NCBI GenBank assembly: GCA_019312665.1
Contig: JAFDCZ010000010.1
Location: 1-52,705, forward strand
Source: Deltaproteobacteria bacterium
Lineage (GTDB): Bacteria; Myxococcota_A; UBA9160; UBA6930
Reading direction: 5' to 3'
DNA: 52,705 nucleotides
Below the pieces are notes generated by a model that was not told the origin of the DNA, searched no databases, and saw only the letters and a list, made by a program, of their open reading frames with translations. Below, one piece after another: positions 15,693 to 23,549 of the stretch; within the stretch, counting starts at the first letter, position 1, and the number at the start of each line of letters is the position of its first letter. The translations under genes were made by a program, and so were the position numbers.

Positions 15693-18497
15693 ATGGCCAC
15701 CACCCCGATGACGACGCGTTCTCCGAACGGTCGTTCCCCGAGCGGAAGCTGGGCAGATCGCTACCGGAAGCTCTGGACCTGGGACGAGGTGCGCTTCGGC
15801 AGCCACTCGGTCGATTGTTATCCGGGCGGCTGTTCGTGGCGTGTGTTCGTGAAGGACGGGAAGATCGTTCGCGAGGAGCAGGCGGGCCTGCATCCTCCGG
15901 TCGAAGCGGGCATTCCGGACATGAACCCGATGGGTTGCCAGAAGGGCGCCTGTTGGAGCCATTGCCACTACTCCCAGGACCGCGTGACGCATCCCTTGAA
16001 GCGCGTGGGCGAGCGTGGCAAGGGCGAGTTCGAGGAAGTCTCCTGGGATGAGGCCCTCGGCGACATCGCCGACGGCATGCTCGACGCCATCGAAGACCAG
16101 GGCCCGGAGTCGATCCTCACCCTGCTCACGCCCGAACCCGGTGCGGCGCCGGCGCGGCTGTTCGCGAATTTCCTCGGCACGCCGACGACGGACGGCAACG
16201 CGGAGTTCCAGGACTTCAGCCCCGGCTGGCACCTGACGTGGGGCCTCTACAACCCGGTGTCGACGATGGACGACTGGTTCCTCGCGGAGCTGACACTGAT
16301 CTGGCACGCGAACCCGGTCTACACGAACATCCACTGGTACCACTACCTGGCCGAGTCCCGCTACAACGGTGGCGAGATCATCACCATCGCGCCGGACTAC
16401 AGCCCCTCGGCGATCCACGCGGATCGCCACCAGCCGGTCCGCATCGGAACCGACGCAGCCCTCGCGCTTTCGATGTGCAAGGTGATCATCGACGGCGGCT
16501 TGTACAAGAAGCAGTTCGTGCAGGAGCAGACGGATCTTCCGCTCCTGATCCGCAAGGACGACGGTCGGTTCCTGCGCGGATGCGACGTGACCGAAGGGGA
16601 CCGGGAGGACCAGTTCTTCTGGTGGGACACGTTGACGGGGACGTTGGCACCTGCACCGCGGGGCACGCTCGCGACGACGGGTGTGGATCCGGCGCTCGAG
16701 GGAAGCTTCAGCGTGATGCTGAAGAACGGCAGCACCGTGGAGGTGGAGCCGGTCTTCGCGAAGTTGCAGAGGCACCTGGAGGACTACACCCCCGAGCAAG
16801 CGGGGAAGATCTGCGAGATCCATCCGGACAACATCCGTGAGTTGGCCCGCAAGGTGGCAACGCGGAAGACGAAGATCTTCATCGGCTGGAACTCGGGCAA
16901 GTACTACCACGGGGATCTGATGGAGCGCTCGATGGCGCTGCTCCTCGGCCTGACGGGAAACTGGGGCAAGCGGGGAACGGGAACCCGTTCCTGGGCGATC
17001 ATGGGAATGGACGGTCAATCGTTCATGTCCAGAAAGGAAGGCCCTGGCCAGGAGGCCGCTCAGAAGCTGGTCGCGGGGATGATCGCGATGCGTCGCATGA
17101 TGGCCCTGCAGGATCCCACCATGACGACGGAGATGATGCAGAACCGTGCGGCCGAGATGGCGGCGGAGCTGGGCGGTCAAGGCAACCTGATGCCCCCCGC
17201 ATTCGTCTGGTACTACCAGTACGGCTACAAGGAGCGCTGGAACGATCCAGACAACCTCGACCCGACGATGAAGCGTTCGTTCGACGAATACATCGAGGAG
17301 GCGATCGAGAAGGGCTGGTGGGATAAACGCTATGCCAAGGCCTACGAGAACACGGAGCCTCGCGTGCTTTTCGAGTCCGGCGGCAATCTGTTGCGGCGCC
17401 AGCGGGGTGGGCAGAAGCTGCTGCTCAAACATCTGTGGCCGAAGCTGAAGCTGATCGTCTCGGTGGACTACAGGCTCACCACGACGGGGCTTTATTCCGA
17501 CTACGTCCTCCCCGCGGCGCAGCACTACGAAAAGCTCGGCAACAGCATGCCCTCGGTGCATCACCTGAACTTCGTGCTCTGCGATCGCGCCACACCGCCG
17601 GCCGGCGATTCCCTTTCGGATTGGGAGATCGGCGTTCGGCTGCTCGGGAAGATCGAAGAGCGGGCGAAGGAACGTGGCATGAAGGAGTTCACCGACCTCG
17701 GTGGAACCGTTCGTAGCTTCGAAAACCTGGTCGGTCGGGCGACGCTGGAGGGCGCGGTACGGGACGAGGAGGATCGATTCGACGAAGTCATTCGCGACAA
17801 CGCCGTGTACGGCGTGTTGCCGAAGGGGACGACTCTCGAGACCTTGCGCGAGAAGGGTTCCGTGCGCTTCGCCGGGTGGGGGATGGTTGGCCACGGGCAG
17901 TCCCAAGCCTCGACGATCAAGCCGGACGAAGTGCACACGCCGCTGCGCTGGCATGTCGAGGACAAGGTTCCCTACGACACCCTTGTTCGGCGGGCCCAGT
18001 ACTACATCGATCACGAGTGGTTCCTGGAGGCGGGCGAGGAGCTTCCTACGCACAAAGAGCCGCCGCCTCACGGCGGTACGAGCCGGCGCTTCGAGATGAC
18101 CAGCGGCCACAACCGCTGGAGCATCCACGCGATGAACATGACCAACGACGTGATCCTCAACACCCACCGTGGCGAGCCCTTCGTGTTCATCAACGATCGG
18201 GACGCAGCCGAGCTCGGCATCGAGAACGGCGACCAGGTCAAGCTGGTGAGCGACGTGGGCGATTCGAAGATGGCCGCCAAGCTCACCCCCTCCTGCCGGC
18301 CGGGCCAGGTGATCCTCTACAACGGCTTCGAGCCCTACATGCACAAGGACTGGTACAGCCAGGCCGATCTCGAGCCCGGCCATGTGAAGCATCTGGGTTT
18401 CGTAGGGGACTATGGGCACCTGAAGTACCGCGCGTTCTCCTGGCAGCCCATACCCGCCGATCGCGGCGTGCGGGTGGACGTCGAGAAGATCAGCTGA
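15693..18497 (+). CDS. alpha4: type II DMSO-reductase-family molybdenum catalytic subunit without leader peptide
   Basis: 934 residues from ATG 15693. The N-terminus (MATTPMTTRSPNG, then WADRYRKLWTW) has no twin arginine with hydrophobic core, so a cytoplasmic site like that of NarG is predicted. FS0 ligands: His38, Cys42, Cys47 (GSHSVDCYPGGC, Cys-x4-Cys) and Cys82 (PMGCQKGAC). Asp174 in FQDFSPGWHLTWG is the Mo-ligand candidate. The C-terminal domain carries TSGHNRWSIHAMNM and YNGFEPYMHKDW. It resembles alpha5 along its whole length, with long stretches of identical DNA near both ends, and differs from the four Tat-bearing alphas. It is followed by beta2, after a hairpin, and preceded by the cytochrome b gene. 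Likely complex: alpha4 (or alpha5), beta2 and cytochrome b. Substrate unknown. Confidence 0.93.
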   Translation: MATTPMTTRSPNGRSPSGSWADRYRKLWTWDEVRFGSHSVDCYPGGCSWRVFVKDGKIVREEQAGLHPPVEAGIPDMNPMGCQKGACWSHCHYSQDRVTHPLKRVGERGKGEFEEVSWDEALGDIADGMLDAIEDQGPESILTLLTPEPGAAPARLFANFLGTPTTDGNAEFQDFSPGWHLTWGLYNPVSTMDDWFLAELTLIWHANPVYTNIHWYHYLAESRYNGGEIITIAPDYSPSAIHADRHQPVRIGTDAALALSMCKVIIDGGLYKKQFVQEQTDLPLLIRKDDGRFLRGCDVTEGDREDQFFWWDTLTGTLAPAPRGTLATTGVDPALEGSFSVMLKNGSTVEVEPVFAKLQRHLEDYTPEQAGKICEIHPDNIRELARKVATRKTKIFIGWNSGKYYHGDLMERSMALLLGLTGNWGKRGTGTRSWAIMGMDGQSFMSRKEGPGQEAAQKLVAGMIAMRRMMALQDPTMTTEMMQNRAAEMAAELGGQGNLMPPAFVWYYQYGYKERWNDPDNLDPTMKRSFDEYIEEAIEKGWWDKRYAKAYENTEPRVLFESGGNLLRRQRGGQKLLLKHLWPKLKLIVSVDYRLTTTGLYSDYVLPAAQHYEKLGNSMPSVHHLNFVLCDRATPPAGDSLSDWEIGVRLLGKIEERAKERGMKEFTDLGGTVRSFENLVGRATLEGAVRDEEDRFDEVIRDNAVYGVLPKGTTLETLREKGSVRFAGWGMVGHGQSQASTIKPDEVHTPLRWHVEDKVPYDTLVRRAQYYIDHEWFLEAGEELPTHKEPPPHGGTSRRFEMTSGHNRWSIHAMNMTNDVILNTHRGEPFVFINDRDAAELGIENGDQVKLVSDVGDSKMAAKLTPSCRPGQVILYNGFEPYMHKDWYSQADLEPGHVKHLGFVGDYGHLKYRAFSWQPIPADRGVRVDVEKIS

Positions 18498-18518
18498 GCG
18501 CGGGCGTCAGGCCCGCGC
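18498..18518 (+). repeat. Intergenic hairpin between alpha4 and beta2
   Basis: Perfect 8-bp GC stem (GCGCGGGC / GCCCGCGC) with loop GTCAG, right after the alpha4 stop and 20 bp before beta2. No T-tract follows, so it is more likely to set mRNA stability or relative expression of alpha4 versus beta2-alpha5 than to terminate. Confidence 0.55.
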
Positions 18519-18537
18519 CACAAGAGAGGAGTACGCC

Positions 18538-19572
18538 ATGGCAACTCGGAACGGTTCCAAACGACAGCTCGCCTGGGTCTTTGATCTGAACAAATGCATC
18601 GGTTGTCAGACCTGCTCGGTCGCCTGCAAGGTGCTGTGGACGCAGGAAGAAAAGGGAGCCGAACACGAGTGGTGGATGACGGTCAACACGGCCCCTGGCC
18701 GTGGCACTCCGAAAGACTGGGAGGGCATGGGCGGTGGCTACGAGGGCGGCAAGCTCAAGCTCGGCCACAAGCCCACGGCCGAGGAGTTCGGTAGCGGCTG
18801 GACCTACAACTATGACGAGGTGTTGCGCGGTGGTCATGGCCGCAGCAAGCATCTGGAGAAGGTGTCTGGCAGCAAGAGCTGGGGAATGAACTGGGATGAA
18901 GACGAAGGCGGCGGTGAGTTCCCGAACGCCTACTTCTTCTACCTGCCTCGCCTGTGCAACCACTGCACGGATCCGCCCTGCGTAGAGTCCTGCCCGACGA
19001 CCGCGCTGTTCAAGGAAGAAGGAAGCGGCCTCGTGCTTCGAAACGAAGACGAATGTCAGGGAAACGAACGCTGTGCCCAGGCCTGTCCCTACAAGAAGAT
19101 CTACTTCAACGAGGCGCGAGGCATCAGTCAGCACTGCATCGGCTGCTTCCCGCGGCTCGAGCAGGGCGTGGCGCCCGCCTGCGTGCGCCAATGCCCGGGT
19201 CGGGCGGCCTTCGTGGGCTTCCTGGATGATGAAGGCAGCTCGGTGCACAAGCTGGTGGAGAAATGGAAGGTCGCGCTTCCGCTGCATCCGGAGTTCGGGA
19301 CCAAGCCGAACGTCTACTATGTGCCCCCGCTTTCCCCTGCCCCCCTGCGTGAGGACGGGAGCTTCGATGAAGGGGGCGCGCGGATTCCACCGTCCTATCT
19401 GGAGGAACTCTTCGGGGCCAAGGTTCATGGGGCCCTGGATGTCGTTCGAACGGAACTCGAGAAGAAGCGGCGCGGACAGGATTCCGAGCTGATGGACGCG
19501 CTGATCCTGTATCGCTGGAAGGACGCGTTGGGGCATCTGGACAGGGATCCCGGCGAAATCGTCTGGAGTTGA
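18538..19572 (+). CDS. beta2: four-cluster Fe-S subunit
   Basis: 344 residues; GAGAGGAG ribosome site upstream of ATG 18538. Cysteine groups: KCIGCQTCSVAC, CNHCTDPPCVESC, CQGNERCAQAC and HCIGC with a distal CVRQC. The third group has Asn where beta1 has Tyr and NarH has Trp (CxxNxxC), so a [3Fe-4S] cluster is expected there. It is paralogous to beta1 over its whole length. It lies between alpha4 and alpha5, with alpha5 starting 3 bases after its stop, so it probably serves both and hands electrons to the membrane cytochrome b encoded upstream. No leader peptide is present, in keeping with a cytoplasmic complex. Confidence 0.93.
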   Translation: MATRNGSKRQLAWVFDLNKCIGCQTCSVACKVLWTQEEKGAEHEWWMTVNTAPGRGTPKDWEGMGGGYEGGKLKLGHKPTAEEFGSGWTYNYDEVLRGGHGRSKHLEKVSGSKSWGMNWDEDEGGGEFPNAYFFYLPRLCNHCTDPPCVESCPTTALFKEEGSGLVLRNEDECQGNERCAQACPYKKIYFNEARGISQHCIGCFPRLEQGVAPACVRQCPGRAAFVGFLDDEGSSVHKLVEKWKVALPLHPEFGTKPNVYYVPPLSPAPLREDGSFDEGGARIPPSYLEELFGAKVHGALDVVRTELEKKRRGQDSELMDALILYRWKDALGHLDRDPGEIVWS

Positions 19573-19575
19573 ACC

Positions 19576-22362
19576 ATGGCGGCACCCACGCGAATCGATC
19601 GGGCCAAGGGAACCTGGGCGGATCGTTACCGGAAGCTGTGGACCTGGGACGAGGTGCACTTCGGTAGCCACTCGGTGGATTGCTATCCGGGCGGCTGTTC
19701 GTGGCGCGTGTTCGTGAAGGACGGGAAGATCGTTCGCGAGGAGCAGGCGGGCCTGCATCCTCCGATCGAGCCGGGCATTCCGGACATGAACCCGATGGGC
19801 TGCCAGAAGGGCGCGTGTTGGAGCCATTGCCACTACTCCCAAGACCGCGTGACGCATCCCTTGAAGCGCGTGGGCGAGCGCGGCAAGGGCGAGTTCGAGG
19901 AAGTCTCCTGGGATGAGGCCCTCGGTGATATCGCCGACGGCATGCTCGACGCTCTCGAAGAGCAGGGCCCCGCGTCGATCGTGACCCTCTTTACGCCGGA
20001 ACCCGGAGCGGCGCCGGCGCGGGTCTTCTCCGATGTACTGGGGTTGCCGACGACGGACGGCAACGCCGAGTTCCAGGATTTCAGTCCGGGCTGGCACCTG
20101 ACATGGGGCCTGTACAACCCGGTGTCGACGATGGACGACTGGTTCCTGGCCGAGCTGACGCTGATCTGGCACGCGAACCCGGTCTACACGAACATCCACT
20201 GGTACCACTACCTGGCCGAGTCGCGTTACAACGGCGGCGAGATCGTCACGATCGCGCCGGACTACAGCCCCTCGGCGATCCACGCGGACCACCACCAGCC
20301 GGTCCGGATCGGGACCGACGCAGCCCTCGCGCTTTCCATGTGCAAGGTGATCATCGACGGCGGCTTGTACAAGAAGCAGTTTGTGCAGGAGCAGACGGAT
20401 CTTCCGCTCCTGATCCGCAAGGATGACGGCCGGTTCCTGCGCGGCAGTGATGTGACGGAAGGAGATCTGGAGGACCAGTTCTTCTGGTGGGACACGCTGA
20501 CGGGGACGTTGGCTCCAGCACCCCGAGGCACGCTGGCGACGACGGGGGTGGATCCGGCGCTCGAGGGAAGCTTCAGCGTGATGCTGAAGGACGGCAGCAC
20601 GGTGGAGGTGGAGCCGGTCTTCGCGAAGCTGCAGCGGCACCTCGACGACTACACGCCGGAGAAGGCGGGCGAGATCTGCGAGATCCATCCGGACAACATC
20701 CGGGCGCTGGCCCGAAAGGTGGCAACGCGGAAGACGAAGATCTTCATCGGCTGGAACTCGGGCAAGTACTACCACGGAGACTTGATGGAGCGGTCGATGG
20801 CGCTGCTCCTCGGCCTCACGGGCAATTGGGGAAAGAAGGGAACCGGAACGCGCTCGTGGGCGATCATGGGCTACGACGGCGAAGCCTTCATGTCCGAAAA
20901 GGAAGGGCCGGGCCAGGAGGCGGCCCAGAAGCTGATCGCGGGAATGATCGCCATGCGGCGCCTGGTCGCTCAGAGCGACCCCACCATGACCACCGAGATG
21001 GTGCAGAACCGCATCGCGTGCATGGCGGCGGAGATCGGCGGGGTGGGGTTCCCCATGCCGCCGGCGTTCATGTGGTACTACCAGTATGGCTACAAGGAGC
21101 GCTGGAACGATCCGGAGAATCTCGATCCTTCGATGAAGCGCTCGTTCGACGAGTACGTGGAGGAAGCGATCGAGAAGGGATGGTGGGACGCGCGTTATGC
21201 GAAGACCTACCAGACCGTAGAGCCCCGTGTGCTCTTCGAGTCCGGTGGCAATGTGCTGCGGCGTCAGCGGGGCGGGCAGAAGCTACTGCTGAAGAACTTG
21301 TGGCCGAAGCTGAAGCTGATCGTCTCGGTGGACTACCGCCTCACGACCACCGGGCTCTATTCGGACTACGTGCTCCCGGCGGCGCAGCATTACGAGAAGC
21401 TCGGGCACAGCATGCCGTCTGTGCACCACCTGAACTTCGTGCTCTGCGACGAGGCTGTCGAGCCGCTGGGCGAATCCCTGCCGGATGCCGAGATCGGCGT
21501 GCTCCTGCTGGAGAAGATCGAAGAGCGGGCAAAGGCCAGAGGTATGAAGGAATTCAAGGATCTGAGCGGGAATCCCCGCAGCCTCGAGGGCCTGGTCGAT
21601 CGCCTCACCCAAGGCGGCGCCTTGCGTGACAGGGAGAGGGCCTTCGATGAAGGTATCCGCGACAACGCGGTCTACGGGGTGTTGCCGAAGGGCACCACAC
21701 TGGAGACCCTGCGCGAGAAGGGATCCGTACGCTTCACGAACTGGGGAATGGTAGGCCACGGGCAGTCTCAGGGATCGACGATCAAACCTGATGAGGTCCA
21801 CAATGCGTTGCGCTGGCATACGGAAGACAAGGTTCCCTATGACACCCTGGTTCGTCGGGCCCAGTACTACATCGATCACGAGTGGTTCCTGGAGGCGGGC
21901 GAAGAGCTTCCCACCCACAAGGAACCGCCCCATCACGGTGGCTCGGGCCGGCGCTTCGAGATGACCAGTGGCCACAACCGCTGGAGCATCCACTCGATGA
22001 ACATGACCAACGACGTGATCCTCAACACCCACCGCGGCGAGCCTTTCGTGTTCATCAACGATCGCGACGCAGCCGAGCTCGGCATCGAGAACGGCGACCA
22101 GGTCAAGCTGGTGAGCGACGCGGGCGATTCGAAGATGGCCGCCAAGCTCACCCCCTCCTGCCGGCCGGGCCAGGTGATCCTCTACAACGGCTTCGAGCCC
22201 TACATGCACAAGGATTGGTACAGCCAGGCCGACCTCGAGCCTGGGCACGTAAAGCATCTGGGGTTCGCGGCAGGCTACGGGCATCTCCAGTACCGCCCGC
22301 TTTCCTGGCAGCCGATTCCGGCTGATCGGGCGGTGCGTGTGGACGTAGAGAAACTCTCCTGA
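19576..22362 (+). CDS. alpha5: type II DMSO-reductase-family molybdenum catalytic subunit without leader peptide
   Basis: 928 residues, starting 3 bases after beta2. The N-terminus (MAAPTRIDRAKGTWADRY) lacks any Tat or Sec leader. FS0 ligands: His32, Cys36, Cys41, Cys76; Mo-ligand candidate Asp168 (FQDFSPGWHL). It is a close paralogue of alpha4; protein differences concentrate at the extreme N-terminus, around residues 460-500 and 640-700, while active-site segments are the same. Two alphas of the same type sharing one beta suggest isoenzymes with a small substrate difference or simple gene dosage. It is cotranscribed with the methyltransferase, which begins 13 bases after its stop. Confidence 0.93.
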   Translation: MAAPTRIDRAKGTWADRYRKLWTWDEVHFGSHSVDCYPGGCSWRVFVKDGKIVREEQAGLHPPIEPGIPDMNPMGCQKGACWSHCHYSQDRVTHPLKRVGERGKGEFEEVSWDEALGDIADGMLDALEEQGPASIVTLFTPEPGAAPARVFSDVLGLPTTDGNAEFQDFSPGWHLTWGLYNPVSTMDDWFLAELTLIWHANPVYTNIHWYHYLAESRYNGGEIVTIAPDYSPSAIHADHHQPVRIGTDAALALSMCKVIIDGGLYKKQFVQEQTDLPLLIRKDDGRFLRGSDVTEGDLEDQFFWWDTLTGTLAPAPRGTLATTGVDPALEGSFSVMLKDGSTVEVEPVFAKLQRHLDDYTPEKAGEICEIHPDNIRALARKVATRKTKIFIGWNSGKYYHGDLMERSMALLLGLTGNWGKKGTGTRSWAIMGYDGEAFMSEKEGPGQEAAQKLIAGMIAMRRLVAQSDPTMTTEMVQNRIACMAAEIGGVGFPMPPAFMWYYQYGYKERWNDPENLDPSMKRSFDEYVEEAIEKGWWDARYAKTYQTVEPRVLFESGGNVLRRQRGGQKLLLKNLWPKLKLIVSVDYRLTTTGLYSDYVLPAAQHYEKLGHSMPSVHHLNFVLCDEAVEPLGESLPDAEIGVLLLEKIEERAKARGMKEFKDLSGNPRSLEGLVDRLTQGGALRDRERAFDEGIRDNAVYGVLPKGTTLETLREKGSVRFTNWGMVGHGQSQGSTIKPDEVHNALRWHTEDKVPYDTLVRRAQYYIDHEWFLEAGEELPTHKEPPHHGGSGRRFEMTSGHNRWSIHSMNMTNDVILNTHRGEPFVFINDRDAAELGIENGDQVKLVSDAGDSKMAAKLTPSCRPGQVILYNGFEPYMHKDWYSQADLEPGHVKHLGFAAGYGHLQYRPLSWQPIPADRAVRVDVEKLS

Positions 22363-22375
22363 GAAGGGAGCGGGT

Positions 22376-23398
22376 GTGAAGCCGCTCGAAACACCGGAAC
22401 AGGTCTTTGACATCGCCTTTGGCTACATGGCCTCGAAGGCACTCTTCGCCGCGACTCATCTGCGCATCTTCGATGAGCTGGCGGCGGGCCCGAAGTCGCT
22501 CGAGGAGCTGGCGAAGGCGACTCGTGCCGAAGAGAGGGGGCTTTCGACCCTGCTCACGGCCCTGGTCTCGGTCGGCCTGTTGGAGCCGGTCGGAGAAACC
22601 GGAGACGGCTTCCGCAACGCACCGGCCAGCCAGGCCATGCTCGTCTCGGGCCCGGAGGGCAGCTTCGCCGACTACTGTCGGAACCAGATCGACCGCCAGA
22701 TGTACCCCTTCCTCCACAACATCGCCGATGTCCTGCGAGGCCGTCGCGATACGGTTCCCTTCGAGGATTACGAGGCCTGGTTCGGGGATGCGGCCGAGGC
22801 TTCCCTGTACAGCGAATCCCAGCATGAGGCGTCACTACCTGCGGCCGCACTGCTCGCTGCCGTGACCGACCTTTCGGGCTGCCGCCGATTGCTCGATGTG
22901 GGCGGGGGCAGCGGCGCCTTCTCGATCACCCTGTGTAGGCGTTACCCGGAGCTCTCGGCAACGGTCCTCGACTTCCCCAACGTCGTGGAGGTTGGACGTC
23001 GCTTCGTCACCGAGGCGGGCCTCGAAGAACGCATCGGCTTCATTGCCGGCAATGCGCTCGAGGTGGATTGGCCTGGTGGGCAGGACGTAGTGCTGTTCTC
23101 GTACGTGAGCGGCAGCGTCGCGGCAGAGGGTGTGCGCGAACTCTACCGCCGCGCCCACCAGGCGCTCCGTCCGGGTGGCATCGTGCTCGTCCACGACTTC
23201 ATGGTCGACGACGACCTGAGTGGCCCGCGGCTCCCGGCCCTCTGGGCCTTTCAGCACGCGGCCTTCACGCCCGGCGGAATCGCCCTCACACCAGCCTTCG
23301 TGACGGAGTGTCTGCACGAGAGCGGTTTCGAAGAGATCTCCGTCGCCCCGTTCATCCCCGGAATGACGCGTCTGGCCCGCGGCCGCCGCAGCGGCTGA
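22376..23398 (+). CDS. SAM-dependent methyltransferase of the plant-type O-methyltransferase (ASMT/CrtF) fold
   Basis: 340 residues from GTG 22376, with AGAAGGGAG just upstream. Residues 1-100 form the winged-helix dimerisation domain typical of the family (FDELAAGPKSLEELA). The SAM-binding motif LLDVGGGSGAFS has Asp174 in the first strand, followed by the acidic TVLDFPNVV. The usual catalytic HDW motif is absent: the corresponding strand reads LFSYVSGSV, although LVHDFMVDDD is present later. It may therefore have a different chemistry (C- or S-methylation, or a non-methylating role) or an altered catalytic base. It is the last gene of the alpha4-beta2-alpha5 operon, which hints at action on the substrate or product of those enzymes. 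Confidence 0.85.
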   Translation: MKPLETPEQVFDIAFGYMASKALFAATHLRIFDELAAGPKSLEELAKATRAEERGLSTLLTALVSVGLLEPVGETGDGFRNAPASQAMLVSGPEGSFADYCRNQIDRQMYPFLHNIADVLRGRRDTVPFEDYEAWFGDAAEASLYSESQHEASLPAAALLAAVTDLSGCRRLLDVGGGSGAFSITLCRRYPELSATVLDFPNVVEVGRRFVTEAGLEERIGFIAGNALEVDWPGGQDVVLFSYVSGSVAAEGVRELYRRAHQALRPGGIVLVHDFMVDDDLSGPRLPALWAFQHAAFTPGGIALTPAFVTECLHESGFEEISVAPFIPGMTRLARGRRSG

Positions 23399-23549
23399 TC
23401 GCCCCGGCCGGCCTCCTCATCGGGATGCTCGTCGCATACGATCCCAAGTGGCGGGGCCGGAGCGAAGTGCGCGACCCTTCGTTCGTGAAGGGTGGGATGG
23501 ATGCTGTGATCGGCTGGGGCGTCGAGCCTGCCATCGGAGGGAGGCTCGA

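Noticed and set aside
15669..18419. Long open frames opposite alpha4 and alpha5 (15669-18419 and 18490-20775, minus strand)
   Set aside because: They are antisense frames kept open by GC-rich codon use; their products are low in family resemblance and rich in His, Arg and Val, while the plus-strand products match a known family fully.
1..22362. Selenocysteine in the molybdenum enzymes, given selC nearby
   Set aside because: All six alphas show the Asp ligand typical of type II enzymes, and no in-frame UGA interrupts them.
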